Shown: positions 17,061 to 25,680 of the stretch, in pieces | Layout of the letters: each line of letters begins with the position of its first letter | Numbering within the stretch: the first letter of the stretch is position 1 | Assembly (NCBI RefSeq): GCF_036697405.1 | Contig: NZ_JBAHWA010000004.1 | Span: 1 to 64,000, forward strand | Reading direction: 5' to 3' | Length of the DNA stretch: 64,000 nt | Source of the DNA: Lysobacter sp036697405 | GTDB taxonomy: Bacteria; Pseudomonadota; Gammaproteobacteria; Xanthomonadales; Xanthomonadaceae | Notes under the pieces: generated by a model | What the model was told of the DNA's origin: nothing | Seen by the model: the letters and a program-made list of their open reading frames with translations, nothing else | Databases searched by the model: none | Translations under genes and position numbers: made by a program

Positions 17061-17981
17061 TCAGCTGACCACGCCGCCGTCGCCGTCCTTCTTGCCGCGG
17101 CGGAAGAAGCCCAGGATCTTGCCGAAGAAAGCGCCGATCACCAGCACCAGCGGGATCAGCAGTTTCTTCAGGCCCAGCAGCAGCACGCCGATCTTGCCGA
17201 ACAGGCCGGCCTTGGCGGCGATGCCGCCGCCGACCAGCGCCGCCAAGCCGTAGGCCGCGGTCTTGTCGGTGCTGGAGTCGTAATCGGCGTAGCGCGCGCC
17301 CTGGTCGAACTCGACCGAAGGCAGCAACTGCTGCATGCCGGTGCGGACCTGGCCGAGCTCGCCCATGCCGGCCACGGCATTGAGACTGAGGTAGCCGCGA
17401 CGGCCGAGCACGCGGATGTCGTAGTTGAGGGTGTGATTCTCGCTGCCCTCGAACGCGAGCTCCTTGGCCCAGTACAGCTTCTTGGCGCTGGCGTCGTAGT
17501 GCGGCGGCTCCGCCCAGCCGATCAGGTCGATGCCGCCGTAACCGGCTTCGCGGCGCTCCTTGCTGCCCTCCTTGGCCTCGTCCTTCATGTCCTGCAGCAT
17601 TTCGGTGTAGTCGATCTTGGCCGCGTCCTCGTCGGACACATAGCCTTCGTCGGCATAGGTCACCACCACCGCCCAGCCCTTGTCGCCGAGCAGGTCGCCG
17701 TCGCGCGGCACCACCATGCCCAGCACGTCGGCGTCGGGCGGATTGCCCCACAGCTGCTCCAGCACCTTGCGCGCGTCGGCCGAGTCCAGATAACGGAACT
17801 CCTTGCCCAGGTTCATATGCGCCTGCGCCTTGGCGATGGCGACCTGGCCGTCGCGGTACTGCAGCGACTTCAAGACTTGCTCGGCCTGCTGCTGAGCGGC
17901 CTTGCGCTCGGCTTCCGACGGTTCCTGGGCATGCGCGCCCGCCGATACGGCCAGCAGGCCGACCAGCATCCACTTCAACAT
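17061..17981 (-). CDS. DUF2167 membrane protein
   Basis: 306 aa. A signal peptide (LVGLLAVSAGAHA) is followed by the DUF2167 region with its hallmark LGKEFRYLDSADARKVL and LWGNPP. Two hydrophobic stretches near the C-terminus (AAYGLAALVGGGIAAKAG; LIPLVLVIGAFFGKILGFF) probably anchor it, leaving a Lys/Arg tail in the cytoplasm. AGGGGA precedes the ATG. Function unknown. It sits between folC and dedD, genes that are adjacent in many gammaproteobacteria, so it looks inserted into that cluster. Confidence 0.85.
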   Translation of the reverse strand: MLKWMLVGLLAVSAGAHAQEPSEAERKAAQQQAEQVLKSLQYRDGQVAIAKAQAHMNLGKEFRYLDSADARKVLEQLWGNPPDADVLGMVVPRDGDLLGDKGWAVVVTYADEGYVSDEDAAKIDYTEMLQDMKDEAKEGSKERREAGYGGIDLIGWAEPPHYDASAKKLYWAKELAFEGSENHTLNYDIRVLGRRGYLSLNAVAGMGELGQVRTGMQQLLPSVEFDQGARYADYDSSTDKTAAYGLAALVGGGIAAKAGLFGKIGVLLLGLKKLLIPLVLVIGAFFGKILGFFRRGKKDGDGGVVS

Positions 17982-18103
17982 TCGAATTCCCCTAGCGTAA
18001 ACGGGCGTCCCCACGCCCCGGGCGCTAGTGTCTCCCGCGCACTCGCGCACGGGCAAGGCCGCGCGCACCGGTTCGGCGCAAAAAACGCCGCGAATCCGCT
18101 GCG

Positions 18104-19393
18104 CTAGCGCGCGCCGAGGAATTCCAGCGCGGCGGCGGCGGTGTGGAAGGAGCCGAACACCAGGATGCGGTCGCCGGCTTGCGCGCGCGCGAGCGCGGCG
18201 GCCAGCGCGGTGGCGACGTCGGCGTGGCGCGCGCCCTGGCCCGCCGCGCTGCCGTGCAGGCGCTGGGCGAAGGCGTGCACGTCGACGCCGCGCGGGCCGC
18301 TGTCGGCCAGGCCGGCCAGATGCCATTCGTCGACGCGCCCGGCCAAGGCCGCGACCACGCCGACGGCGTCCTTGTCGGCCAGCGCGGCGAACACCGCGCG
18401 CACCCGGCCCGCGGCCGGCGCGGCCGCCAGCCAGGCCGCCAGCTCGCGCGCGGCCTGCGGGTTGTGGCCGACGTCGACCAGCACCTCCACGCCGCCGCGC
18501 TCGAAGCGCTGCAGGCGGCCGGGCACATGCGCGCGCGCCACGCCTTCGGCGATCTGGGCCTTGTTGGGCGCGCCGCCCAGCGCGCGCAGCGCGGCGATCG
18601 CGACCGCGGCGTTGCGCAGCTGCGCCGGAGCGATCAGCCGCGGCATCGGCAGCTCGGCGCGGTAGCCGACTTCGCGCCAGCGCCACTGCGGCTCGGCGTC
18701 GATCTGAACCGGCAAGGCTTCGAAGAAAAAGTCGCAGTTCGCGCGCACCGCCGAGGCGCCGATCGCGTAGGCGTGGCGCAGCACGCTCGAGGGCGGGTCG
18801 TCGTCGCCCAGCACCAGCGGCTTCCAGGCGCGCGCGATGCCGGCCTTCTCGTAGCCGATGCTCTCGCGGTCGTCGCCGAGGTAGTCCTGATGGTCCAGGT
18901 CGACGGTGGTGATCACCGCCACGTCGGGATCGACGATGTTGGTCGCGTCCAGGCGCCCGCCCAGGCCGACTTCGAGGATCGCCAGATCGAGTTCGGCGCG
19001 CTCGAACAGCCACAGCGCGGCCAGGGTGCCGTACTCGAAATAGGTCAGGGCGATTTCGTCGTCGCGCAGGCGCGCGGCTTCGATCGCCTCGAAGGCGGCG
19101 ATCAGCGCCGCGTCGTCGGCGTCGCCGCCGTCGATGCGCACGCGCTCGTTGTAGGCCAGCAGGTGCGGCGAGGTGTAGGCGCCGACGCGCTTGCCGGCGG
19201 CGCGCGCGATCGCCTCGATGAAGGCCACCGTAGAGCCCTTGCCGTTGGTGCCGCCTACCGTGATCACCTTCCGGGCCGGGCGTTTCAGGCCCAGGCGGGC
19301 GGCGACCGCGCGGATCCGGTCCAGGCCCATGTCGATGGACTTGGGGTGGATGCGTTCGATGTGGGAGAGCCAGTCGGCGAGCGTGCGTTGCAT
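18104..19393 (-). CDS. folC: Folylpolyglutamate synthase / dihydrofolate synthase
   Basis: 429 aa Mur-ligase-family enzyme that adds L-Glu to dihydropteroate and then to reduced folates, using ATP. The P-loop is GGTNGKGS (47–54). LLAYNERVRIDG and LAILEVGLGGRLDATNI are the FolC ligase motifs, and DVGHNPQAAREL lies in the C-terminal domain. Complete. The first gene of the minus-strand folC–purF cluster. Confidence 0.94.
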   Translation of the reverse strand: MQRTLADWLSHIERIHPKSIDMGLDRIRAVAARLGLKRPARKVITVGGTNGKGSTVAFIEAIARAAGKRVGAYTSPHLLAYNERVRIDGGDADDAALIAAFEAIEAARLRDDEIALTYFEYGTLAALWLFERAELDLAILEVGLGGRLDATNIVDPDVAVITTVDLDHQDYLGDDRESIGYEKAGIARAWKPLVLGDDDPPSSVLRHAYAIGASAVRANCDFFFEALPVQIDAEPQWRWREVGYRAELPMPRLIAPAQLRNAAVAIAALRALGGAPNKAQIAEGVARAHVPGRLQRFERGGVEVLVDVGHNPQAARELAAWLAAAPAAGRVRAVFAALADKDAVGVVAALAGRVDEWHLAGLADSGPRGVDVHAFAQRLHGSAAGQGARHADVATALAAALARAQAGDRILVFGSFHTAAAALEFLGAR

Positions 19394-19450
19394 GGGCCTA
19401 TTGTCGCCGATCCGACCTGCCGCAGGCAGGCTGGGGATGGGCGCCCCCCG

Positions 19451-19873
19451 CTACGGCAACGCTTCCAGCAATTCGAAGCGCACCGGCCGGCGCACCCGGC
19501 CGCTTACCGCCTCGCCGTCGCGATAGGCCGGCGCGAACCGCCAGCCGATCGCGGCCGCGAGCGCAGCCTGGTCGAATTCGGGATAGCCCGAGCTGCGTTC
19601 CACCCGCGCCTCGGCGACCCGCCCGCAGCGGTCTATGGTCAGCACCAGCGTCGAGACCCCGGACAGGCCCTGCTCCACCATCTCCGGCGGATAGACCGGC
19701 GGCTGCGCCGAGGGCGCGAACGCGGGATCGAAGGCCGGGCAGTCGGCGGGCATCGGCCCGGTCTCGTCACGCGATGGCGATGGCGATGGCGATGGCGATG
19801 GCGATGGAGTTTGCGCCGCGGCCGTCATGGCCAGCGGCAGCAGGACGGCTGCCAGCAGCGGTCGGGGTTTCAT
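19451..19873 (-). CDS. TonB C-terminal-domain protein with Pro-Ser repeat linker
   Basis: 140 aa. A signal-like N-terminus (LLAAVLLPLAMTAAAQ) is followed by a run of Pro-Ser dipeptides and then a TonB-C-like domain (residues ~55–138; PPVYPPEMVEQGLSGVSTL, VERSSGYPEFDQAALAA, WRFAPAYRDG). The Pro-Ser run is encoded by six in-frame copies of a 6-bp repeat. With a cleavable-looking leader and no long Pro-rich arm, it may be periplasmic rather than a true energy transducer. AAGGAG precedes the ATG. Partner receptor unknown. Confidence 0.8.
   Translation of the reverse strand: MKPRPLLAAVLLPLAMTAAAQTPSPSPSPSPSPSRDETGPMPADCPAFDPAFAPSAQPPVYPPEMVEQGLSGVSTLVLTIDRCGRVAEARVERSSGYPEFDQAALAAAIGWRFAPAYRDGEAVSGRVRRPVRFELLEALP
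19771..19806. repeat. Hexanucleotide tandem repeat inside the TonB-like gene
   Basis: Six perfect copies of GCGATG on the plus strand, encoding Pro-Ser on the minus strand. Copy-number changes would lengthen or shorten the linker in frame, not switch the gene off. Confidence 0.95.
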
Positions 19874-19943
19874 GGCGCTCCTTGTGATCGGCCGTATCGC
19901 CTATGGATGCCGCGCCCTGCGAGGCGCGGCATCCGGGCCGAGC

Positions 19944-20588
19944 TTACAGCGCCCGATGCACCGCCTCGCCGAACAGCAGGGTGTGGTGGCTGCAATCGTT
20001 GAGCCGGACCACGTCCAGGTGATCGACGTCGCGGCCTTCGAGCAGGTTGAGCGTGGTCGGCGCCTGGCGGAAGGTCCACAGCTTGGCCAGCGGAATGCCG
20101 AGCACCTGGCACAGCAGCACGCGGTTGACCGCGTCGTGGGCGACCACCAGCAGGGTGTCGTGTTCGCCCAGGCCCTCGGCCGCGCGCGCGAACGCCGGCC
20201 AGGCACGGTCGAGCACGTGCTGGATCGATTCGCCGCCGGGCATCAGCACCTCGTGCGGCGCATCGCGCCAGGCCTGCAGGCGTTCGCCGTCGCGCTCGCG
20301 GATCTCGCTGGCCAGCAAACCTTCCCAGCTGCCGTGGGCGATCTCCATCAGGCCCGGGTCCAGCTGCAGCGCGGACGCGCGCTCGGGTCCGAGCGCGAGC
20401 TCGGCGGTGCGGCGCGCGCGCACCAGCGGCGAGGCCACCGCGCGCGTGATCTCGACCTCGCGCAGGCGCTCGCCCAGCGCGATCGCCTGCGCTTCGCCGA
20501 TCGGCGACAGCGGGATGTCTTCCTGCCCCTGGTAACGGCCTTCGGCGTTCCAGGGCGTTTCTCCGTGACGTGCAAGCAGGATGCGCAT
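19944..20588 (-). CDS. Histidine phosphatase (possible phosphoserine phosphatase)
   Basis: 214 aa phosphoglycerate-mutase-like phosphatase. RHGE (7–10) supplies the phosphohistidine, and GSWEG, E82 and VAHDAVNR (H151) complete the pocket. It starts 1 nt after the serA stop (TGA-C-ATG), so it is translationally coupled to serine synthesis. Metal-independent phosphoserine phosphatases of this fold are known (Hydrogenobacter), so I infer that function. Alternatives are a CobC/GpmB-like or general phosphatase. No other gene in the window encodes serB or serC. Confidence 0.75.
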   Translation of the reverse strand: MRILLARHGETPWNAEGRYQGQEDIPLSPIGEAQAIALGERLREVEITRAVASPLVRARRTAELALGPERASALQLDPGLMEIAHGSWEGLLASEIRERDGERLQAWRDAPHEVLMPGGESIQHVLDRAWPAFARAAEGLGEHDTLLVVAHDAVNRVLLCQVLGIPLAKLWTFRQAPTTLNLLEGRDVDHLDVVRLNDCSHHTLLFGEAVHRAL

Positions 20589-20589
20589 G

Positions 20590-22155
20590 TCAGACCTGCG
20601 CCAGCGAGAGGATGCCGGGGGTCGCGCGCAACGCGGCGAGCTGCTCCTCGGTGACCGGCTTGTCGACCGTGATCGCCGCGCGCGCCTGACCGTCGCCGGC
20701 CGCGCCCAGGGCGAAGTTCACGATGTTGACGCCGGCCGCGCCGAGCTGGCTGCCGACCAGGCCGATCATGCCGGGGCGGTCTTCGTTGCGCAGCAGCAGC
20801 ACGTGCGCCTGCGGGTCGAACTCGATCTCGACGCCGTCCAGGCGGACCACGCGCGGGCCGCGGTGCAGGGTCGCTTCGATCTCGCGGGTGCGGTGTTCGC
20901 CGACCACGCGCAGCTTGAGCAGGCGGTCGAAACCGTCGCCGTCGCCGCCCAGGGTTTCGGCCACGGTCAGACCGCGCGCGGCGGCTTCCTGCAGGGCGTT
21001 GACCGGCGTGACGCGGCCGGAGGCGGTGCCGAGCAGGGCCGCGACCAGCAGGCGCGACAGCGGCCGCGTGTCGAGCGCGTCGGTGCGACCGGCGTAGGTG
21101 ATTTCCAGGCGCGTCGGCGCCGGCACCAGGCGCGCGGCCAGGCGCCCCAGCGAGGACATCAGCGGCATCCACGGCCCGACTTCGCGCGCGGCTTCGGCGG
21201 TCAGCGGCGGCAGGTTGACGCAGCCGGCGACCGCGCCGGTGGCGACGAAGTCGATGATCTGGCGCGCCAGGATGGTGCTGACCGCCTGCTGCGCTTCGCT
21301 GGTGGACGCGCCCAGGTGCGGGGTCAGGATCAGCTTGGGGTTGGCGCGCAGCGGCGAGTCGGCCTGCAGCGGCTCGGTGGCGAAGGTGTCGAGCGCGGCG
21401 CCGGCGATGTGGCCCTCGTCGAGCAGGGTCAGCAGCGCGGTTTCGTCGACCAGGCCGCCGCGCGCGGCGTTGATGAGGTAGGCGCCCTTCTTCATCGCGC
21501 GCATGCGCGCTTCCGACAGCAGGTTGGTGGTTTCCTTGGTGCGCGGGATGTGCAGGGTGACCACGTCGGCCCAGGCCAGCAGCTCGTCCAGGGTCTTGAG
21601 CGGCACGCTGCCCTTGCCGGCCGCGGACGCGGGCAGGAAAGGATCGTAGGCGGCCACTTCCATGCCGATGCCCTGGGCCTTGCGCGCCACCGTGCCGCCG
21701 ATCCGGCCCAGCCCGATCACGCCCAGCTTCTTGCCCTCCAGCTCGAAGCCGGTCAGGCCGGCCTTGGGCCATTCGCCGGCCTTCATGCCGGCGTCGGCGC
21801 GCGGGATGTGGCGGGCCAGCGCGAACAGCAGCGAGATCGCGTGCTCGGCCGCGGCCAGGGTGTTGCCGTCGGGCGCGTTCATCACCGCGATGCCGCGCGC
21901 GGTGGCGGCGTCGACGTCGATGGTGTCCACGCCGGCGCCGGCGCGGCCGATCACGCGCAGCTGCTTGGCCTCGCGCAGGGCCTGCGCCGGCACCGCGGTG
22001 GCCGAACGCACCAGCACGGCGTCGACGTCGGCCAGCGCCAGGGCCAGCGCGTCGGGATCCTTGATCGGGGCGGGGGCGACGACCACGTCCCAGCCCGCCT
22101 CGCGGAACAGGGCCAGACCGTCTTCGTGGATGCCATCGCAGGCCAGTACTTTCAT
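20590..22155 (-). CDS. serA: D-3-phosphoglycerate dehydrogenase
   Basis: 521 aa, long form. Oxidises 3-phosphoglycerate to 3-phosphohydroxypyruvate, the first step of L-serine synthesis. NAD-binding GLGRIG (148–153); catalytic-region motifs INAARGGLVDETAL and LTPHLGASTSEAQ; an intervening substrate-binding-like domain (~315–440); and a C-terminal ACT domain (~450–521, RPGMIGLVGSQLGAAGVNI) for likely serine feedback. The start at 22155 has GGAG upstream; the frame stays open further upstream but without conserved sequence. Coupled to the downstream phosphatase. Confidence 0.93.
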   Translation of the reverse strand: MKVLACDGIHEDGLALFREAGWDVVVAPAPIKDPDALALALADVDAVLVRSATAVPAQALREAKQLRVIGRAGAGVDTIDVDAATARGIAVMNAPDGNTLAAAEHAISLLFALARHIPRADAGMKAGEWPKAGLTGFELEGKKLGVIGLGRIGGTVARKAQGIGMEVAAYDPFLPASAAGKGSVPLKTLDELLAWADVVTLHIPRTKETTNLLSEARMRAMKKGAYLINAARGGLVDETALLTLLDEGHIAGAALDTFATEPLQADSPLRANPKLILTPHLGASTSEAQQAVSTILARQIIDFVATGAVAGCVNLPPLTAEAAREVGPWMPLMSSLGRLAARLVPAPTRLEITYAGRTDALDTRPLSRLLVAALLGTASGRVTPVNALQEAAARGLTVAETLGGDGDGFDRLLKLRVVGEHRTREIEATLHRGPRVVRLDGVEIEFDPQAHVLLLRNEDRPGMIGLVGSQLGAAGVNIVNFALGAAGDGQARAAITVDKPVTEEQLAALRATPGILSLAQV

Positions 22156-22546
22156 CGCAAGCTCCAGTGGGGAATGGGAGCGCGGAAAGCCTATGAGCCG
22201 GCACTGCGGGAACAGGTTGCGGCTACCGGCGGGCCCTGGAACGAGACGGGGACCCTGGGTAACGCGGCCGCGGTGAGGCGGCATCTGACACGGGTCGGGA
22301 GACGGGGCCGGCTGGCATGGGAATCCGCGACTGAGGGCGCAGAGTAGCAAAGCCGGGCGCGGTTGCAAGCGCCGCACCGGCGTCACCCTGCCGATGTGCC
22401 TGCCTAATCAATTCGCGACAGCCGTACGGACCACCGTCACAAAGCCACGAAATCTTAGTTTCGGCCTCACTCCGCGCCAACAAATTCCGCCCTAGGGTCG
22501 CAACGCCGGCAACGACGCCGGCGCATACGACGACAGGGAGTGGAAG
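22156..22546. other. Intergenic region serA / DUF6289
   Basis: 391 nt between divergent genes. The stretch 22400–22500 is less GC-rich and includes a small inverted repeat (CGAAA/TTTCG, 22448–22463). It probably holds promoters for both directions. No gene seen. Confidence 0.5.
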
Positions 22547-22777
22547 ATGCGAAAGAAGACCGCCTGGACCCTCGGCGTGCTGGCCGCGGCGACCATGGGC
22601 GCGGCGATCGCCGCGGTCGGGCCGACCGGCCCCGGCCAGTTCTATTACTACTACGACGACAACGGCGCCGTGGTCGGCTACCAGGCCATCGAGTGCGACG
22701 GCACCCGCACGTCCTGGGGCAAGTTCACCAAGAACTACGCCGACGGCTATTTCATCTGCGATCCGGATCCGCGCTGA
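22547..22777 (+). CDS. DUF6289-like secreted small protein, copy 1
   Basis: 76 aa. A basic start and hydrophobic leader (TLGVLAAATMGAAIAAVG) are followed by a small mature part with an aromatic cluster (FYYYYDDNGAVVGYQAIECDG) and two Cys (one ending YFIC), a DUF6289-type pattern seen in many xanthomonads. Ribosome binding site AGGGAG. The next gene encodes a relative. Function unknown; two conserved Cys suggest an extracytoplasmic disulphide. Confidence 0.75.
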   Translation: MRKKTAWTLGVLAAATMGAAIAAVGPTGPGQFYYYYDDNGAVVGYQAIECDGTRTSWGKFTKNYADGYFICDPDPR

Positions 22778-22899
22778 GCCGATCCGCCGATCCGCCGCCG
22801 CGCAGGCCCCTCGATGCGCGCGCGACCCGCCCACCACCGCCATTCCGGCGCCCCGCCGCGCACCCGCGTCGCCCGCGCCGCATCCAAGGAGAAACACCC

Positions 22900-23127
22900 A
22901 TGCGCAAGCGTCTCGTCATCGGCTTGGGCCTCGCCCTGACCGTCTACGCCACCGCCGCCCTCGCCCGCCCGCCGATCGCCGACGAGATCGGCGAGTTCTA
23001 CGTCTACTTCGACGCCAACGGCCAGGTGGTCGGCGAGTCCTCGATGGACTGCGACGGCACCTACTACCAGTCCGGCGTGCTGACCTCGCGCTACAGCTCG
23101 GGGCATGCGTTCTGCCCGGGCGATTGA
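22900..23127 (+). CDS. DUF6289-like secreted small protein, copy 2
   Basis: 75 aa paralogue of the preceding gene, 122 nt downstream. Leader LGLALTVYATAALA, then FYVYFDANGQVVGESSMDCDG and a closing Cys (HAFC). AAGGAG precedes the ATG. The YxDxNGxVVGxxxxxCDGT core is shared with copy 1. A strong GC hairpin follows the stop. Function unknown. Confidence 0.75.
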   Translation: MRKRLVIGLGLALTVYATAALARPPIADEIGEFYVYFDANGQVVGESSMDCDGTYYQSGVLTSRYSSGHAFCPGD

Positions 23128-23148
23128 TCCTCGGCCCTTGTTTCGACA

Positions 23149-23178
23149 GCGAAGGCCGGGCCGATGCCCGGCCTTCGC
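23149..23178 (+). terminator. Hairpin after DUF6289 pair
   Basis: Twelve-bp perfect stem (GCGAAGGCCGGG and its complement, loop CCGATG) beginning 21 nt past the stop. No T-run; probable 3' end of the two-gene transcript. Confidence 0.6.
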
Positions 23179-23295
23179 GTATGCGTTGTCCTGAGGTGGT
23201 AGCGCGTGGTCGCGATCGCGCCGCCATTGCGGTTTGCGCGCTTTCATGACGTGCGCAAGTCGCGAGATCCGGCCTGCGCAAGGGTGCGCGGTTTC

Positions 23296-23321
23296 GCGGT
23301 CGCGGCTTACGCGGCTCCTAT
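23296..23321. repeat. Single REP arm
   Basis: One diverged arm (GCGGTCGCGGCTTACGCGGC) of the REP family, without its partner. Confidence 0.6.
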
Positions 23322-23361
23322 CCCATGCGGACGTCGCGATTGGCGATTGCGCGCGGAAACG

Positions 23362-23389
23362 AAAAGGCCGGGCGATCGCCCGGCCTTTT
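23362..23389. terminator. Terminator of the first S46 peptidase gene
   Basis: AAAAGGCCGGGCGAT/ATCGCCCGGCCTTTT, a fully symmetric 14-bp stem with A and T ends, 22 nt past the minus-strand peptidase stop. Works in either direction. Confidence 0.85.
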
Positions 23390-23410
23390 CATGTTGCGAT
23401 GCCTTTCGCC

Positions 23411-25576
23411 TTACTTCGGCGCGACGTTGAGTTCCTTCAACAGCTCCGGCGCCGGATAAACCTCCTGCATGATCCAGCGCATGTAGCGCTGATCGACCGC
23501 GATCATGCGGGTCATGGTCGGGTCGAACACCCAGTTGGAGCTCACCGATTCCCAGTTGCCGTCGAAGGCCAGGCCGACCAGCTTGCCGCTGCCGTCCAGC
23601 ACCGGCGAACCGGAATTGCCGCCGGTGATATCGAGGTTGGACAGGAAGTTCACCGGCACCGTGCCCAGGCGCTTGTCGGCCAGGCCGCCGTAACGCTTGG
23701 CCGCGATCGCGTCGAGCAGGCTCTGCGGAGCGTCGAAGGGATCGCTGCCGGTGGCCTTGGCCGCGACTTCTTCCAGCTTGGTGAACGGCAGCTGCTTGCT
23801 GCCGTCGGTCTTGGTGTAGCCCATCACGTTGCCGAAGGTGATGCGCAGCGAGGAGTTCGCGTCCGGATACACGAACTGGCCCTTGCTCTTCTTGTAATCG
23901 GCCACCGCCTGCAGATAGAGCGGACGCGCGACCAGGATGTCGCCGGCGCGGGTCTTGCCCTCCTCTTCCAGCTTGAGCACGGTCGGCATGATCGCCACCG
24001 CCAGCTGGATCGCCGGGTCCTTGCTCTTGTCGAACGCGGCGCGGTCGGCCTGCATCAGGCTCATGCGCTGTTCGGTGCCGCCCAGCTTGGTCTTGGCCAG
24101 CTTGTCGAGCGCGCGCTTGATCGCCTTGTCGTCGGAACCGCCCAGCCACTTGTCGAGCGCGGGGATGCGCTGCGCGGCGGGCAGCTTGAGGTATTCGCCC
24201 AGCCAGTAGGCCTGCAGCTGGCGGTCCATCTTGGGATCGTAGCGGCGTTCCATCTGCTTCATCGCGCCCTCGAACGAAGGCAGGTCGCGCTGCTGGTAGC
24301 CCTGCTCGCGCTCGGGATCGGGCTTGGCGCGTTCGATCGACAAACGGTACAGCTGCAGCGCGGCGCCGATCGCGCCGGTGTTGCGGAACTGGCTGAACAC
24401 CAGATCGCGTTCGCGGTTGGCGCGCGCCTGGTCGCCGATCCGAACCAGGGTGTCGTGCGCGGCCAGCGCCGGCTCGCCCTTGGCGCCCTGCTTGCGCAGC
24501 CATTCCAGCACCGCGGCGTCCTCGGCATGCTTCTTCTCGCTGGCGCCGATGCGCCGGAAGCCGTCGAGCTGGCCGTCGTAGTTCTTCATGGTGTTCTGCC
24601 AGCCGCGCACGGTGCTGGCGTACTTGACCGCGACGTCGGGGTTCTTGGCGCCTTCGGCCTGGACCATCGCGACCAGCTTCTTGTAGTGGCCGCCGACGGT
24701 GGGATAGGTCCACTGCGCGGTGTTGTCGAAGTCCTCGGACAGGGCGTAGCGGCTGGTCGAGCCCGGGTAGCCGGCGACCATGACGAAATCGCCCGCGCCC
24801 AGCGGCTGGGTGGCGATCTTCAGCCAATGCTTGGGCTGATAGGGCACGTTGTCGGCGGAGTAAGCGGCGGGCTTGCCGTCCTTGCCGACGTAGGCGCGGT
24901 AGAACGAGAAGTCGCCGGTGTGGCGCGGCCACATCCAGTTGTCGACTTCGCCGCCGTAGTTGCCGACGCTGCCGGGCGGCGCATAGACCAGGCGCACGTC
25001 CTTGATCTCGAGGTTGCGGAACAAGCGATAGACGTTGCCGCCGGAGAAGCTGTAAAGGCGGCAGCGGAAGCCGGCATCGGCCTCGCAGGCGGCGACCAGG
25101 CTTTTCTCGATGTTTTCCAGCGCGCGCGTGCGGCCGATCGCGTCCGGCGCGGCGGCGATCGCGTCCTTGACCTGCTGGGTCACGTCCTGGATCGAGTCCA
25201 GGGCGTAGATGCGCGCGTTCGGGCCGGCGGAGACTTCATCGCCCGGTGCGGCGGCGTTGAAGCCGTCGCGCATCAGGTTCTTTTCGGGCGTGGAGTTGAG
25301 CTGGATGGCGCCGTAGGCGCAATGGTGATTGGTCACCACCAGGCCCTTGGGCGATACGAAGCTGGCGGTGCAACCGCCCAGCGAGACCACCGCGCCCATC
25401 GGGTCGCCGGTAAGGTCGGCCAGCTGCTTGGCGTTCAACTTCAGCCCGGCCTTCTTCAGCGGGCCGGCGATCTCCGGCAACTGCTGCGGAACCCACATGC
25501 CCTCGCCCGCGTGCGCGAGGCCCGCGCCGAACGTTCCCGTCATCGCCATGGCCGCAGCCAACGCCGTATATCGCAT
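23411..25576 (-). CDS. S46 family dipeptidyl-peptidase (DPP7-like)
   Basis: 721 aa with a signal peptide (ending AHA, ~23). Releases dipeptides from the N-termini of oligopeptides in the periplasm or outside. The chymotrypsin-like fold is split: TNHHC carries the catalytic His (85), the EVDNWMWPRHTGDF segment (~215–235) the Asp region, and GGNSGSP the nucleophile Ser655. A disulphide C69–C86 next to the His is likely. Gly673, in FDGNWE, is the S1 residue that in DPP7 gives hydrophobic/aliphatic preference (Arg in DPP11). AAGGAG precedes the ATG. A second S46 gene lies 104 nt upstream. Confidence 0.9.
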   Translation of the reverse strand: MRYTALAAAMAMTGTFGAGLAHAGEGMWVPQQLPEIAGPLKKAGLKLNAKQLADLTGDPMGAVVSLGGCTASFVSPKGLVVTNHHCAYGAIQLNSTPEKNLMRDGFNAAAPGDEVSAGPNARIYALDSIQDVTQQVKDAIAAAPDAIGRTRALENIEKSLVAACEADAGFRCRLYSFSGGNVYRLFRNLEIKDVRLVYAPPGSVGNYGGEVDNWMWPRHTGDFSFYRAYVGKDGKPAAYSADNVPYQPKHWLKIATQPLGAGDFVMVAGYPGSTSRYALSEDFDNTAQWTYPTVGGHYKKLVAMVQAEGAKNPDVAVKYASTVRGWQNTMKNYDGQLDGFRRIGASEKKHAEDAAVLEWLRKQGAKGEPALAAHDTLVRIGDQARANRERDLVFSQFRNTGAIGAALQLYRLSIERAKPDPEREQGYQQRDLPSFEGAMKQMERRYDPKMDRQLQAYWLGEYLKLPAAQRIPALDKWLGGSDDKAIKRALDKLAKTKLGGTEQRMSLMQADRAAFDKSKDPAIQLAVAIMPTVLKLEEEGKTRAGDILVARPLYLQAVADYKKSKGQFVYPDANSSLRITFGNVMGYTKTDGSKQLPFTKLEEVAAKATGSDPFDAPQSLLDAIAAKRYGGLADKRLGTVPVNFLSNLDITGGNSGSPVLDGSGKLVGLAFDGNWESVSSNWVFDPTMTRMIAVDQRYMRWIMQEVYPAPELLKELNVAPK

Positions 25577-25680
25577 GCAACACTCCTTACGCTGATCGAC
25601 CGGCGAGTCTAGCCCGCCGGGGGTAATGCCCGGGCATGACGGAAGTCCTGCCCCGGCCATTCATACTTTGCCCAGGCGGC

